A stretch of DNA of 64,000 bases from Enterobacter dykesii (lineage in GTDB: Bacteria > Pseudomonadota > Gammaproteobacteria > Enterobacterales > Enterobacteriaceae). Where the stretch lies: positions 2,294,001 to 2,358,000 of the forward strand of contig NZ_CP126604.1 of assembly GCF_008364625.2 (NCBI RefSeq). The letters are read 5' to 3'. Within the stretch, counting starts at the first letter, position 1; every line of letters starts with the position of its first letter. A model generated the notes under the pieces. The model was not told the DNA's origin. It saw only the letters and a program-made list of their open reading frames with translations, and ran no database searches. Both the position numbers and the translations under genes were made by a program. This document shows, piece after piece, positions 51,831 to 62,494 of this stretch.

Positions 51831-54425
51831 TTACACACTAACAGTATTGATATTAACACTTTCATTGAGCTGATATTCGGCAAGAGTATCAAAACTGAGA
51901 TAGCGATAGATATTTTCATGCGCATCATGAAGTTTATTCGTATAGTCAAAATATTCTTCCACGGTTGGCATTTTTCCCAGCATGGCCGCGACGGTGCTTA
52001 ATTCAGCTGAGGCAAGGAATACTTTCGCATTCGTTCCCAGACGATGCGGGAAATTTCGGGTGGACGTTGATACCACGCTACTCCCTTCACGCACCCTCGC
52101 CTGGTTCCCCATGCACAGGGAACAGCCCGCAGGCTCGATTCTCGCCCCCGCTTTAATAAACTGATTAAAATAGCCCTCGCGGGAGAGCTGCTGGGCATCC
52201 ATTTTTGTCGGCGGTGCGAGCCACAAACGCGCCTGGTTTTCGCTGGCACCGGCCATGATTTCACCCGCAGCGCGGAAGTGACCGATATTTGTCATGCAGG
52301 AGCCAATGAAGACCTCTTCGACAGGAGTGCAGGCAACTTCCGAAAGTAACCGGGCATCGTCCGGATCGTTCGGGGCGCAGACCACCGGCTCGGTGATTTC
52401 ATTGAGATCGATCTCAATGACTGCCGCATATTCCGCGTCATGATCGGCGCGGAGCAGCGACGGGTTAGCCAGCCACGCCTCGATTTCAGCGATGCGTCGT
52501 TCAAGCGTGGCGGCGTTCTCGTATCCCTGCTTAACCATCCAGCGCAGAAGAGCCGCATTGGAGCGAAGATATTGCGCGACATTCTCCTCCGCCAGGCGCA
52601 TAACGCACGCGGCGGCGGACCGTTCGGCGGAGGCGTCAGCCAGTTCAAACGCCTGCTCTGCGCTTAATGTTTCCAGGCCTTCAATTTCGAGGATCCGGCC
52701 CGAGAAAACGTTGCGCTTATTCTTTTTCTCGACCGTCAACAGCCCCTGCTTTCTGGCGTAGAGCGGAATGGCATGCACCAGATCGCGCAGGGTGATCCCT
52801 TTCTGCATCTCGCCCTTAAAGCGCACCAGCACAGATTCAGGCATATCCAGCGGCATAATGCCGGTTGCGGCGGCGAACGCAACCAGCCCGGAGCCGCCCG
52901 GGAAGGAGATCCCCAGCGGGAAGCGGGTATGGGAGTCGGCACCCGTGCCTACCGTATCCGGCAGCAGCATGCGGTTAAGCCAGGAGTGGATGATGCCGTC
53001 GCCCGGCTTAAGCGCCACCCCATTCCGTCGGGTGATAAACTGCGGCAGGGTTTCATGCAGCTGGACATCTACCGGCTTAGGGTACGCAGAGGTATGGCAG
53101 AAAGACTGCATCACCAGATCGGCTGAAAACGTGAGGCAGGCAAGGTCGGTCAGCTCGTCGCGCGTCATTCCGCCGGTGGTGTCCTGAGAACCGACGGTAG
53201 TGATTTTTGGCTCGCAATACTGTCCCGGGCGGATCCCCACCACGCCGCAGGCATTACCCACCATTTTCTGCGCCAGCGTAAAGCCGGTTGCGGATGGCGC
53301 AGGTGAAGCGGGCGTGCGGAATACCGCTGAAGGCTCAAGCTTCAGTGATTCCCGCGCTTTCGCCGTCAGGCTGCGTCCGATAATTAACGGGATCCGCCCG
53401 CCGGCGCGCACTTCGTCCAGCAGCACCTCGGTTTTAAGGGTAAAAGTCGTCACCAGCCGCTGGCTTTCTGTCTCACGAATTTCGCCCTTGTACGGGTAAA
53501 GATCGATCAGCATCCCGGTCGTTAGCGCGGAGACATCCATCTCTACCGGCAGCGCGCCGGAATCTTCCAGGGTGTTGAAGAAAATAGGCGCGATTTTGCC
53601 GCCAAACACAAACCCGCCGTTACGTTTATTCGGCACGTACTGAATGTCGTTCCCGATGTGCCACAGAATGGAGTTGGTGGCGGATTTACGTGAGGAGCCG
53701 GTCCCCACGACGTCACCGACGTACGCCAGCGGCCAGCCCGACGCTTTCAGTTCTGCCAGCTGGCGCAAAGGGCCACGCACGCCGGGCTCATCAGGCGTAA
53801 CCCCTTCCCTGACGTTACTGAGCATGGAGAGCGCGTGCAGCGGAATATCCGGACGTGACCACGCCTCCGGTGCCGGAGACAAATCGTCGGTATTGGTCTC
53901 GCCGGGAACCTTAAACACCTTCAGGGTAATTTTTTCAGGCATGGCCGGACGGAGCGTGAACCAATCGGCATTTGCCCAGGAGTGAAGCACCTCTTTTGCC
54001 CGGACGTTGCCGCTCTTCGCTTTGGCTTCCACCAGGCTGAATTTTTCAAAGATCAGGATGCTAGAAGAGAGCTGCTCGGCGGCCAGCGGCGCGAGGTTCG
54101 GATGATCAAGAAGCTCAATCAGCGGCTGGACGTTATAGCCACCCTGCATAGACCCCAGCAGCGTTGTGGCCGCGTCGGGAGAAAGCCCGTTTACACGGTA
54201 TTCCTGCAATGCCACCTTAAATAAAAAATCGGCTTTTAGCTTTGCAGCGAGATCAACGCCCGGCGGAACGCTGTGGGTTAATAAATCCAATAATTGCGGA
54301 TGATATGCGGACGCATCATTTATTAAACAATGAATAAGTGCATCGGTTTGTTCCGCCGTTAACGGTTTCGCCGGAATACCCGAGTCAGCGCGCGCTTTCT
54401 GGTGCTGATGATAATCATCTAACAT
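51831..54425 (-). CDS. Aconitase B paralogue in the citrate lyase operon
   Basis: 864 aa, like E. coli AcnB (865 aa), with its domain order: N-terminal HEAT-like domain, then the swivel domain ([19 protein letters not shown]), then the catalytic domains. The three [4Fe-4S] cysteines are present: Cys710 ([10 protein letters not shown]) and Cys768/Cys771 (AGCSLCMG). It interconverts citrate, cis-aconitate and isocitrate. Housekeeping acnB is elsewhere in enterics, so this is an operon-dedicated copy. The start at 54425 (MLDDYHQHQ) has AACAGGAGAACCT upstream; an 11-residue extension is rejected. Confidence 0.88.
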   Translation of the reverse strand: MLDDYHQHQKARADSGIPAKPLTAEQTDALIHCLINDASAYHPQLLDLLTHSVPPGVDLAAKLKADFLFKVALQEYRVNGLSPDAATTLLGSMQGGYNVQPLIELLDHPNLAPLAAEQLSSSILIFEKFSLVEAKAKSGNVRAKEVLHSWANADWFTLRPAMPEKITLKVFKVPGETNTDDLSPAPEAWSRPDIPLHALSMLSNVREGVTPDEPGVRGPLRQLAELKASGWPLAYVGDVVGTGSSRKSATNSILWHIGNDIQYVPNKRNGGFVFGGKIAPIFFNTLEDSGALPVEMDVSALTTGMLIDLYPYKGEIRETESQRLVTTFTLKTEVLLDEVRAGGRIPLIIGRSLTAKARESLKLEPSAVFRTPASPAPSATGFTLAQKMVGNACGVVGIRPGQYCEPKITTVGSQDTTGGMTRDELTDLACLTFSADLVMQSFCHTSAYPKPVDVQLHETLPQFITRRNGVALKPGDGIIHSWLNRMLLPDTVGTGADSHTRFPLGISFPGGSGLVAFAAATGIMPLDMPESVLVRFKGEMQKGITLRDLVHAIPLYARKQGLLTVEKKNKRNVFSGRILEIEGLETLSAEQAFELADASAERSAAACVMRLAEENVAQYLRSNAALLRWMVKQGYENAATLERRIAEIEAWLANPSLLRADHDAEYAAVIEIDLNEITEPVVCAPNDPDDARLLSEVACTPVEEVFIGSCMTNIGHFRAAGEIMAGASENQARLWLAPPTKMDAQQLSREGYFNQFIKAGARIEPAGCSLCMGNQARVREGSSVVSTSTRNFPHRLGTNAKVFLASAELSTVAAMLGKMPTVEEYFDYTNKLHDAHENIYRYLSFDTLAEYQLNESVNINTVSV

Positions 54426-54442
54426 AGGTTCTCCTGTTAAAG

Positions 54443-54991
54443 CTAAAGTTGTTCGCAAAATTCAGTTAATCGTTCGAGTCCGTATGGCCATTCGCCAAAA
54501 CCGGACTCAGAATTAATGTGCCCGGCCTCACCGATATCGATGAGATGACCGCACCAGCGCGTGGCCCAATAGTGAGCGCGCGCAAAAGGCATCAGAGGAT
54601 CGTTTCGGCTGGCAAATACCATGCAGGGGACGGGTAATGGCGTAGGCTGAATGGCCTCTTCAAGTCCGAAAAAAGCAGGCTCTGCCGGTGCGACCATCAC
54701 CACCCCGGCTACGTTTATCCGCCGCGTTTGCAGCAGCCGACAGGACGCCAGCGCGCCAAAGCTGTGGCCGACGAGAATGGCGGGCAGCGGGCACATTGCC
54801 AGCTCGCGGGTAATGGCCGAAACCCAATTTTCGATATCGGGCTCTAACCAGTTTTTCTGCTGGATCCGTTTCCAGAAGGGAAAACGCCGCCCCCAGCAGC
54901 TTTGCCAGTGATGTTCATCGCTGTCTCTGAGACCCGGGACCAGAACAAGGGTGTACACCTTACTGAGCTGCTGCAGACGTTGCTCGATCAT
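54443..54991 (-). CDS. RBBP9/YdeN-family serine hydrolase
   Basis: 182-aa small alpha/beta hydrolase. Nucleophile elbow GHSFGALAS (Ser near residue 92), acidic residue near NDPLMPF, His in [13 protein letters not shown]. Members of this family have few known substrates. Its place between citG and the aconitase gene, 17 bp before the latter, suggests co-transcription. A job in the pathway, such as ester hydrolysis or holo-citrate lyase deacylation, is only speculation. Confidence 0.75.
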   Translation of the reverse strand: MIEQRLQQLSKVYTLVLVPGLRDSDEHHWQSCWGRRFPFWKRIQQKNWLEPDIENWVSAITRELAMCPLPAILVGHSFGALASCRLLQTRRINVAGVVMVAPAEPAFFGLEEAIQPTPLPVPCMVFASRNDPLMPFARAHYWATRWCGHLIDIGEAGHINSESGFGEWPYGLERLTEFCEQL

Positions 54992-55018
54992 GAGGTTTTC
55001 CTGTTACGCTATTCGCGA

Positions 55019-55894
55019 TTATTCGGGTGGCAACTGCGACAATAGCCAGCCAACGGAAATAAGATCGGCGCTACCGCCGGGGCTTAAATTGCGTTTAATA
55101 AATTCCGCGTCCATTCTGAGCAGCGCGTTAACCAATTTATCCGCCGGGAGACGTTTTATTTTTAATAACCGCCTCGAATAGCGTCTGGCGTAGCTCAGAC
55201 CTTTTATTCCCCCACGGGAAACCAGATTGGTATCCGGATTCGCCGCCATCAAACCCAGCAGCATTCTTAAGAGCGCCACGTCTTCGAATTCGCCCTGACC
55301 TAACGCGGTGTGCAGGTGCGGGAGACCCGCCTGGCGAACGGTCATAAAACCGCTTGCCGCTTCCCCTCTCGCCCCGGTAAATCCGTATGTCTGGAACTGC
55401 TGCTCGCCCTTCGTTCTGGCGATGCCAGTGGTTTTCAGCTCCTGCTCAACGATGCCGGTACAGATAATGCGGGTCTCGCGGCATAAACTGCGCTGCGTGA
55501 GCGTTTCATCCCTTTGCGTCAGACGTCCCGCCGCGGCGCACAGCAGCCCCAGCGAGAAGATCCCGCCTTTATGGGTATTCACCCCGCCGGTCGCGTTAAA
55601 CATCGCCTGCTCGCAGGCCAGGCCGGTCGGTCTTATGGCTCGCAGCGTTTGCGGGCCAGCAAGACGAGCCGTCTCTCTGCCAACGTTAAAGAACGTTGAG
55701 AACCAGGGCGCAATCGCCGCAATGCTGGTCATGAACAGCGCAAAATCCATGTCGCTATGCGCCCCGCTGTTTACGCGATCCACCAGACCCGGCTTCGGGG
55801 TTAAGCGAATTTCCCGATACATTGCCTCGGCAGCCAGCTCAGCGAAGGTGCGCTGAACGTCTGGCGCTTTACATCTGGCAAGCGAAGTAGTCAT
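55019..55894 (-). CDS. citG: Triphosphoribosyl-dephospho-CoA synthase CitG
   Basis: 291 aa. It makes the precursor of the citrate lyase prosthetic group from ATP and dephospho-CoA. Family motifs are LTPKPGLVDRVNSGAHSDMDF (read as TPKPGLVDRVNSGAH and DMDF), GVNTHKGGIFSLGLL and GEAASGFMTV. It overlaps citX by 26 bases. Needed for a working CitD acyl carrier. Confidence 0.93.
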   Translation of the reverse strand: MTTSLARCKAPDVQRTFAELAAEAMYREIRLTPKPGLVDRVNSGAHSDMDFALFMTSIAAIAPWFSTFFNVGRETARLAGPQTLRAIRPTGLACEQAMFNATGGVNTHKGGIFSLGLLCAAAGRLTQRDETLTQRSLCRETRIICTGIVEQELKTTGIARTKGEQQFQTYGFTGARGEAASGFMTVRQAGLPHLHTALGQGEFEDVALLRMLLGLMAANPDTNLVSRGGIKGLSYARRYSRRLLKIKRLPADKLVNALLRMDAEFIKRNLSPGGSADLISVGWLLSQLPPE

Positions 55895-56408
55895 CGGTTA
55901 ACTCCTCGATTATGCGCGCGAGTTCGGCCTGCGAATGACGCCGCGCACGAGAGCAAACGTGGGCCGGTTCATGACAGATAAAGCAACTGCGCATCGGCTG
56001 CTGGATGGCGTTTCTTTTCAGCAGCCCCTTTTTCGGACAAAGCACGTCGATGTCCCACAGGCGCCCCAGAGGATGGTTATCTTCCAGATGCGCCGTGACG
56101 TGTTTTATCATCCACGCGGGTGCCGACACCGACCAGAGCGCTTCGGGGCCGGAGACCGGCTGCAGGATCTGATGCCGGCACACCGTCCACTGATGGGTGC
56201 GGAATACTTCGCCGAGCGCCTGATTCGCGGCGGCCATCACCCGTCTGGCCAGGTCGGTATCCTTCACCTCCCCCGGCCAGACCAGCGTGACGGATACAAC
56301 CGTATGTTCCGACTGAAACAGCCACGCCTGCTGGCGACGGGCTCGCTGCTCTCTGGCGCTTAACACCTGTTCCAGAGAGACTTTCGCGTTCGAGGCTTTA
56401 TCCGTCAT
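55869..56408 (-). CDS. citX: Apo-citrate lyase phosphoribosyl-dephospho-CoA transferase CitX
   Basis: 179 aa. It attaches the phosphoribosyl-dephospho-CoA group to CitD. The nucleotidyl-transfer motif GRLWDIDVLC and the C-terminal cysteine/histidine block (RSCFICHEPAHVCSRARRHS) match CitX. As in E. coli, CitX and CitG are separate proteins, here in overlapping genes. Confidence 0.93.
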   Translation of the reverse strand: MTDKASNAKVSLEQVLSAREQRARRQQAWLFQSEHTVVSVTLVWPGEVKDTDLARRVMAAANQALGEVFRTHQWTVCRHQILQPVSGPEALWSVSAPAWMIKHVTAHLEDNHPLGRLWDIDVLCPKKGLLKRNAIQQPMRSCFICHEPAHVCSRARRHSQAELARIIEELTDDYFACQM

Positions 56409-56413
56409 GACGA

Positions 56414-57934
56414 TTACTCCTTCACCTGACGAACCACGTCAATCACGCTGCCGTCGCGGTAGCGCACCACGCCGACGATGCGGTCAGTGAACTCAACAGA
56501 CTTAGGTTCACCCGAGATGAGCAGCGCCTTTTGATACAACGCGTCGATGTCGACAACGGAAAGCCCGGCGTTAATCAGGCGTTCGCGAATTTCCGGGCGC
56601 GCCGGGTTAACGGCAATACCGTGATCGGTAACCAAAACGTCGATACTTTCGCCCGGCGTCACCAGGGTGGTGACCTGCCTGACGACGGTAGGAATGCGGC
56701 TGCGGATCAGCGGCGCAACCACGATGGTGAGATTTGCCGCCGCGGCGACGTCGCAGTGTCCGCCCGACGCGCCGCGCATCACGCCGTCGGAGCCGGTCAG
56801 CACGTTAACGTTGAACTGGGTGTCCACCTCCAGCGCGCTGAGGATGACCACGTCCACCCTGTCGCAGCAGGCGGCTTTTGCGGCCGGGTTCGCATACACG
56901 TTGGTGGAGATCTCCACGTGGTCGGGATTGATGGCCATGGAGGCTGCTGCCGCGCCGTCAAAGCTTTGCGTATCGAGGATCTTTTCAATTAACCCTTTCT
57001 GATGCAGATCGACAATGCTGCCGGTGATCCCGCCGAGCGCGAAGCGGGCGACAATATTGTGCTTGCGCATGCGGGTTTCCATAAACCGCGTGCAGGCGGT
57101 TGACGCCGCCCCTGAACCGGTCTGAATGGAAAAGCCGTCGCGGAAGTAGCCGGAGTGTTCGATAACGTCGGCCGCAGAGCGGGCAATCATCAGCTCACGC
57201 GGATTACTGGTCACCCTGGCGGCGCCGACGCTGATTTTTGCCGGGTCGCCGACGCTCTCAATCTGCACTACATAGTCAACCTGATCCTGAACGATACTGG
57301 CTGGCAGGTTGGGGAACGGCTTCAGGGTTTCGGTGAGCAAGACCACCTTTCTGGCATATTTCGCGTCAACCATCGCATAGCCGAGAGAGCCGCACTGCGA
57401 AGTGCCGCCATTGCCGCTGGCATTGCCGTATTCGTCGCTGCATGAGACCGCCAGAAACGCGACATCAATGGCAATTTCGCCCTGCTGAATCAAATTCACC
57501 CGCCCGCCGTGGGAGTGGATCTGCACCGGCTCGTCCATCAGCCCGTGCGAAATCGCATCCGCAAGTTCGCCGCGCATCCCGGAGGTGTAGATTTTGCCGA
57601 TCACGCCGTTGCGAATGTGCGCGATAAGTGGCGAATTGCACGACATCAGCGAGCTGGACGCGAGCGTGATCCCCTTTAAGCCGCGCTGGGCCAGCTTATC
57701 CATCACGTAATTGATGACCTTATCCCCTTCACGAAAGGCGTGATGAAAAGAGACGGTCATGCCGTCATGCAAATCGCAGCGGGCCAGCGCATCGTCCACG
57801 CTGGCAAAGAGTTTGCGCTGATACTTTTGCTGGCTGTCAGCAAGATAAGGCGTCGTCGCGTTAGCGCCGCTGAAGGCGACGTACTCACGGCGAGAGCCAG
57901 GAATGTGGTGCAGGGTTTCAGTTTGGTTTTTCAT
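56414..57934 (-). CDS. citF: Citrate lyase alpha subunit CitF
   Basis: 506 aa, family length. Citrate:acetyl-ACP transferase that swaps acetyl for citryl on the CitD prosthetic group. Landmarks are TVSFHHAFREGDKVINYV, IHSHGGRVNLIQ, and SDGVMRGASGGHCDVAAA, then VTDHGIAVNPARPEIRE. It sits five bases upstream of citX in a continuous operon. Confidence 0.95.
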   Translation of the reverse strand: MKNQTETLHHIPGSRREYVAFSGANATTPYLADSQQKYQRKLFASVDDALARCDLHDGMTVSFHHAFREGDKVINYVMDKLAQRGLKGITLASSSLMSCNSPLIAHIRNGVIGKIYTSGMRGELADAISHGLMDEPVQIHSHGGRVNLIQQGEIAIDVAFLAVSCSDEYGNASGNGGTSQCGSLGYAMVDAKYARKVVLLTETLKPFPNLPASIVQDQVDYVVQIESVGDPAKISVGAARVTSNPRELMIARSAADVIEHSGYFRDGFSIQTGSGAASTACTRFMETRMRKHNIVARFALGGITGSIVDLHQKGLIEKILDTQSFDGAAAASMAINPDHVEISTNVYANPAAKAACCDRVDVVILSALEVDTQFNVNVLTGSDGVMRGASGGHCDVAAAANLTIVVAPLIRSRIPTVVRQVTTLVTPGESIDVLVTDHGIAVNPARPEIRERLINAGLSVVDIDALYQKALLISGEPKSVEFTDRIVGVVRYRDGSVIDVVRQVKE

Positions 57935-57964
57935 TTTTCATCCTGTCGCTTGCGGTAAAGGGGA

Positions 57965-58840
57965 TTACTGACGAATGCCGGAGGCATTTTTACGTTCGAT
58001 CACGACGCGGGCATGGTTGATGATTGGCGCATCGATCATTTTTCCGTTCAGCGAAATCACCCCCAGTCCGTTGCGTTCACCCTCCTCTGCGGCGGCAAGC
58101 ACGCGCTCTGCGTAATCCACCTCTTCCTGCGTTGGCGCGTAGGCGTTATGAATAATTTCAATTTGTCGTGGGTTAATCAGCGATTTTCCGTTGAAGCCCA
58201 TCCGGCGGATGAGATCCACTTCTTTCAGGAAACCGGCCTCGTCGTTCACATCGGCGTACACCACGTCGAAGGCGTCAATACCGGCTCCGCGCGCGGCATG
58301 TAATACGGCGCAGCGGGCATAGAACAGCTCCGTTCCGTCGCCCCGCTCGGTTTGCATATCCATCACGTAGTCAAAGGCGGCCAGCGCAATACCCATCAGG
58401 CGGTCGGAGGATTTCGCAATGGCGACAGCGTTAATCACGCCAACCGCAGATTCTATCGCCGCCATTAATTTCGTTGAGCCAACGGGACGTCCGCAGGTTT
58501 CTTCAATGCGGACGATTTCACATTCGAGCTGATGAATATCTTCCGGGGAATCGGTTTTGGGTAAACGAATGACATCGACACCCGCCCTGACGGCAGCTTC
58601 CAGATCTTTTAATCCAAAAGGCGTATTCAGCGGATTAATTCTGACAACGGTTTCAATATTGTTGTACATCGGGTGTTGCAGGGCGTGAAATACCAGAAGG
58701 CGGGCGCTGTCTTTTTCTTTTAGCGCAACGGCATCTTCCAGATCAAACATTATGGAATCAGGCTTGTAGATAAATGCCGTTGATAGCATGGCGGCACTCG
58801 AACCGGGAATAAATAACATACTGCGGCGTAACTTTTTCAT
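57965..58840 (-). CDS. citE: Citrate lyase beta subunit CitE
   Basis: 291 aa. Citryl-ACP lyase that splits citryl-ACP into acetyl-ACP and oxaloacetate. TIM-barrel landmarks are [29 protein letters not shown] (Mg-binding acidic cluster), VVRINPLNT and [16 protein letters not shown]. The start ATG at 58840 shares a base with the citD stop (TAATG). Related CitE-like proteins act on citramalyl-CoA, so substrate range is worth testing. Confidence 0.95.
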   Translation of the reverse strand: MKKLRRSMLFIPGSSAAMLSTAFIYKPDSIMFDLEDAVALKEKDSARLLVFHALQHPMYNNIETVVRINPLNTPFGLKDLEAAVRAGVDVIRLPKTDSPEDIHQLECEIVRIEETCGRPVGSTKLMAAIESAVGVINAVAIAKSSDRLMGIALAAFDYVMDMQTERGDGTELFYARCAVLHAARGAGIDAFDVVYADVNDEAGFLKEVDLIRRMGFNGKSLINPRQIEIIHNAYAPTQEEVDYAERVLAAAEEGERNGLGVISLNGKMIDAPIINHARVVIERKNASGIRQ

Positions 58841-59130
58841 TATAACGTTTCCCATGCAATGTCTTCCCGGGCCATTCCTCTGAGCAGAGCAGCCTGCACG
58901 CGGGCGCGGATCACGCAGTCCAGCGCACCTTTATCATCAATAACGACAAGCCCTTGCTCAATGTTGAACGCGGCCAGGGTTTCATTGACAACCTCAGTAA
59001 TTCGGTCGCCAAATTGCTTATATACTTCGCTCTGGATGACCACATCCAGCCCGCTCTCGACGGGACTGACCTTGACCATCAGGTCGCTGGACTCCAGCGT
59101 TCCCGCCATTGCGGCTTGCACAATTTTCAT
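58840..59130 (-). CDS. citD: Citrate lyase acyl carrier subunit CitD
   Basis: 96 aa. Gamma subunit carrying the phosphoribosyl-dephospho-CoA arm. The attachment serine is Ser14 in [10 protein letters not shown], as in the family. Coupled by overlap to citE. Confidence 0.95.
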   Translation of the reverse strand: MKIVQAAMAGTLESSDLMVKVSPVESGLDVVIQSEVYKQFGDRITEVVNETLAAFNIEQGLVVIDDKGALDCVIRARVQAALLRGMAREDIAWETL

Positions 59131-59154
59131 ATCATTTTTCCTGTGATAACGCGG

Positions 59155-60222
59155 TTAAACCGCTGCCGACATCGGTTCAGATAAACAAGGCTGATGCTGT
59201 ACCTCTTTATTCAAAAACGCGCGCGTGGTGGCTGGCACCATGCGGCTGGCAGCAGTGAGTTTGTTTTCATCTAATAAACGACGAACGGCTGAAGCTGAGA
59301 CCGGCACATTGTTGCCATCCGTTCTTCTTTCTATTTCGTGTACGCTGATTCGCGCCGCTGAACACGCTTCGTCTTCCAGCCAGCGGTGCATCGCCCGGTT
59401 ATATTCCGCGGTTAACGGGCAGAACGGCTCGGTACCGACAAAACGATGATTAATATTCAGCGCGGGGGCGATAAAACTTCTGAACAGCATGAGGTCAATA
59501 GCGGCATAGGCTTTATCGATGACCTGCTTATCCTTCAGGAAATAGCCCGGGAATGTGCCGCGAGAAATAATATATGCCGACCCCGGATGCACTGTGACAT
59601 TTTGCAGATGCCGCGATCCGTCTTTGACCATCGCAAACCGTTCTTTAAAAGAAAAAGCGGAGACATCTTCCTGCACTACGAAAACATGCAGCCAGTCGCA
59701 CCGGCTGGCCGCATGCTCGATAAGATATTGATGGCCCAGGGTGAACGGATTCGCGTTCATCACAATCGCGCCAGTGTTTTGCCCCGGCACGAAATGATGA
59801 CGACGCAGCTGGCTGCAGTAACGATGAATACCAACCGGCGTATTCTCCATTAACGCCGCACAGTTCTCGATCGTCACCAGGGGATAAAACCCGCATCCGC
59901 GAAATGACTTTACGTTATCCGGGCGGGTAAAAAGAAAGAGCTGATGTTCGCCGTTTTGTGCCGCCAGCAGCTCGGCCTCATGAATTAACGTCAGGCTTAA
60001 CGACGTGCCCCGCCACCCGGCATCCACGGCGATGCATTTCAGCGTGTTACCCGCAATGCCGGTGCAGGCGACAAGCTGGCGCTGATAGCGCGCAGCGATA
60101 AATTGCTCAATATCGTTATCAATGCCTAAACCGTTGCGGGCCAGGAAGCGGGCTACCTCCTCTCTGGCCAGAGCGTTACCGGCTTTAATCACCTCAAATT
60201 CTGGCGTGGTGGCGGTGTACAT
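59155..60222 (-). CDS. citC: [Citrate lyase] ligase CitC
   Basis: 355 aa. It activates citrate lyase by ATP-dependent acetylation of the CitD arm. An N-terminal GNAT-like domain (about 1-130) is followed by a nucleotidyltransferase domain with the motif MNANPFTLGHQYLIEHAA (HxGH-type) and a C-terminal ISASAVRRLLDE-like element (here VSASAVRRLLDE). It is the first cit gene of the operon, 18 bp after the FAH gene. Confidence 0.94.
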   Translation of the reverse strand: MYTATTPEFEVIKAGNALAREEVARFLARNGLGIDNDIEQFIAARYQRQLVACTGIAGNTLKCIAVDAGWRGTSLSLTLIHEAELLAAQNGEHQLFLFTRPDNVKSFRGCGFYPLVTIENCAALMENTPVGIHRYCSQLRRHHFVPGQNTGAIVMNANPFTLGHQYLIEHAASRCDWLHVFVVQEDVSAFSFKERFAMVKDGSRHLQNVTVHPGSAYIISRGTFPGYFLKDKQVIDKAYAAIDLMLFRSFIAPALNINHRFVGTEPFCPLTAEYNRAMHRWLEDEACSAARISVHEIERRTDGNNVPVSASAVRRLLDENKLTAASRMVPATTRAFLNKEVQHQPCLSEPMSAAV

Positions 60223-60240
60223 CGTCTCTCTCCTGAGCGT

Positions 60241-61104
60241 CTAGACGGTTAATTCTTGCTGCTGGGGTTGCGCTTCCACGATGGTGTTCATCAGGCGGCC
60301 AATGTTTTCAATTTCGACTTCGACGCGATCGCCATCGCGCATAAACAGAGGCGGATTACGTTTTTTCCCGACGCCGCCGGGCGAGCCGGTAATGATGACG
60401 TCCCCGGCGCTGAGGGAGGTGAACGTGCTGATGTAGGCAATAAGATCCGCCACTTTGTGGATCATGCTGCCGGTGGAGTCATTCTGAACCAGCATGCCGT
60501 TCAGCCAGGTGTGAATGGTCAGCGCGTGAGGATCGGGGATCTCATCCGCCGTGGTCATATACGGGCCAAAGGCACCGGTTTGCTTCCAGTTTTTACCAGC
60601 GGTGAACCAGGCGTGCTGCCAGTCGCGGACGGAACCATCCATGTAGCAGCTGTAGCCTGCCACGTGGCTGAGCGCGGTATTGACGTCAATTCGGGAGCCG
60701 GGTTTACCGATGATTACGGCCAGCTCGCCTTCGTAATCAAACTCGCTGGAGAGAACCGGTTTTAAAACCGGCCGCGCATGTCCGGTTTGGGAATCAGGAA
60801 AGCGAATAAACAGCGTGGGAGCATTATTGGTCTCGGCAAATTCTTTTCTTTTTTCAGCGTAATTCATCCCAACGCAGAATATCTTTCCCGGTTCTTCTAT
60901 CACGGGCAGGAAGGTAATGTCTTCAGGCATCATATCCACAGGGCAATCGTGATATTGCCTGGCGACGTCAACCGCATCCCATTGCAGAAGGTCTTTTAAT
61001 GTCGCATAGTGATGGCCGATTTTATTACCCAGATCGATAATGCCGGACTGTGTATAAATTCCGTAACTTTTACGGCCCTGATGAATATAGCTTGCTAATT
61101 TCAT
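60241..61104 (-). CDS. FAH-family hydrolase/decarboxylase
   Basis: 287-aa fumarylacetoacetate hydrolase-family protein. Metal ligands are in FDYEGELAVIIGK and the family blocks CVGMNYAEKRKEF, DGSVRDWQ, GDVIITGSPGGVG. Relatives such as FAHD1 decarboxylate or tautomerise oxaloacetate, the product of citrate lyase. Since no oadGAB genes are in the operon, this enzyme is a candidate for oxaloacetate handling (inference). Acylpyruvate hydrolysis is the alternative. It lies directly before citC. Confidence 0.82.
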   Translation of the reverse strand: MKLASYIHQGRKSYGIYTQSGIIDLGNKIGHHYATLKDLLQWDAVDVARQYHDCPVDMMPEDITFLPVIEEPGKIFCVGMNYAEKRKEFAETNNAPTLFIRFPDSQTGHARPVLKPVLSSEFDYEGELAVIIGKPGSRIDVNTALSHVAGYSCYMDGSVRDWQHAWFTAGKNWKQTGAFGPYMTTADEIPDPHALTIHTWLNGMLVQNDSTGSMIHKVADLIAYISTFTSLSAGDVIITGSPGGVGKKRNPPLFMRDGDRVEVEIENIGRLMNTIVEAQPQQQELTV

Positions 61105-61175
61105 AATAATACCTGCTTGATATACGTGCTCATTCTGTGTTCACGCCCGGAGGCGTGAACACATTGCCATGCTAT

Positions 61176-62420
61176 TTATTCAGCTGACTGCGCTGGAACC
61201 AGTACCTGTTTATTACCGGATGCCAGATACGTTGCCACCACAACGCCCACGCCCAGTAATGCCAGAATAAATCCGGTCATCCCCTGCCAGCCCATTGAGT
61301 GGAAGACAAAACCGTTGATAAAACCAATAACCGAACCGCCCATGTAGTAGAAGAATAAATAGAGCGCGACGGCCTGGCCTCTTGCATGCGTTGCATTTTT
61401 ACTGACCCAGCTTAAACCGATAGAGTGGCAGCCGAAGAAACAGCCGGTAAAAATCACAGCGCCAACAATAAAGGTGACGACATTTGACGTCAGCGTCAGC
61501 AGCATCCCTAAGGCCATTATCAGGAACAGCACGCGCAGGACTTTCATGGCGCCATATTTCGCCGATAAGCGACCTGCCTGTGGAGCGGTAAAGAAACTCA
61601 GGGCGAAGCTAAAGGAGAGCAGACCCGCGTTTGCCGGTGAAATATGGAACGGCTCGCCTTTCAGGAAGAAGGCCAGATAGTTATAAAGTGAGGTAAATGC
61701 GCCAAAAATAATGAAGCTGATAACAAACGCCAGCGCCAGATTTTTGTTTTTGAAATGCGATGCCGCCCCTTTCACCATGCGCATTACATTAAGATTCTGC
61801 GTAGGCGTGAAGTTCTTCGATTCTGGCAGCAGGAACTTCACCAGAATGGCAACCGCAATCAGGCTGACCGCAAACCCGTAAAAGATGACATTGATGGAAA
61901 CGTGATCGATCAGCTGGCTGGCAACAATACGCCCGGACATTCCGCCCATCGAATTACCGAAGACGAAATATCCCGTCACAATACCTGCCGCCACCGGGGC
62001 GACCTCTTCACTGATGTAGGCGGTTGCCGCCGCCGCGATGCCGCTCAGCGCCAGACCAATCACCGCACGTAGCGCCACCAGCATTGCCCAGGATTCTACC
62101 AGCGGGCAGAGCAGCGTCAGAATGCCGCCCAGCAGGAGAGAGACGATAATTAACCGCTTCCTGCCATAGCGATCGGATAACGTTCCGGTAAACAGCAGCC
62201 CAATTGCCAGCAACGCTGTTTCTGCGGATAAGATAATACTCACCTGGCTGACCGGAACATTATATTCCACAGCAAGTGTCGGGAGCAGTGGCTGAATAAA
62301 AAACAACGAAGCAAGTTCCGCAAGCCCGGATAAGGCCAGCGCCAGAATGACGCGAATATGCGCGCTGGCTTTTACCGGGTCGGGAGCTTTCAGGGTATTG
62401 TTAGCATGCGTTAACGCCAT
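61176..62420 (-). CDS. MFS transporter (YnfM-like)
   Basis: 414 aa with 12 predicted helices, major facilitator superfamily. The loop 2-3 motif appears as GTLSDRYGRKRLII. It belongs to the YnfM/arabinose-efflux-like subgroup. Being second in the tricarboxylate operon, it may import the growth substrate or export a product; the CitT-like gene at the operon end is a second carrier. Spacing of 71-74 bp on both sides suits the same transcript. Confidence 0.82.
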   Translation of the reverse strand: MALTHANNTLKAPDPVKASAHIRVILALALSGLAELASLFFIQPLLPTLAVEYNVPVSQVSIILSAETALLAIGLLFTGTLSDRYGRKRLIIVSLLLGGILTLLCPLVESWAMLVALRAVIGLALSGIAAAATAYISEEVAPVAAGIVTGYFVFGNSMGGMSGRIVASQLIDHVSINVIFYGFAVSLIAVAILVKFLLPESKNFTPTQNLNVMRMVKGAASHFKNKNLALAFVISFIIFGAFTSLYNYLAFFLKGEPFHISPANAGLLSFSFALSFFTAPQAGRLSAKYGAMKVLRVLFLIMALGMLLTLTSNVVTFIVGAVIFTGCFFGCHSIGLSWVSKNATHARGQAVALYLFFYYMGGSVIGFINGFVFHSMGWQGMTGFILALLGVGVVVATYLASGNKQVLVPAQSAE

Positions 62421-62494
62421 AATAACCTCAGTATTATAGTTAAGGTACAGGGTGTATTTTTGTAAGATGGTTAGCTTTTTAGTTACGACTTTAC

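Noticed and set aside
51831-54425. Housekeeping acnB
   Set aside because: Context is the cit operon, with overlapping or close spacing to catabolic genes; the housekeeping gene lies elsewhere in enterics. It remains possible only if the genome has no other copy.
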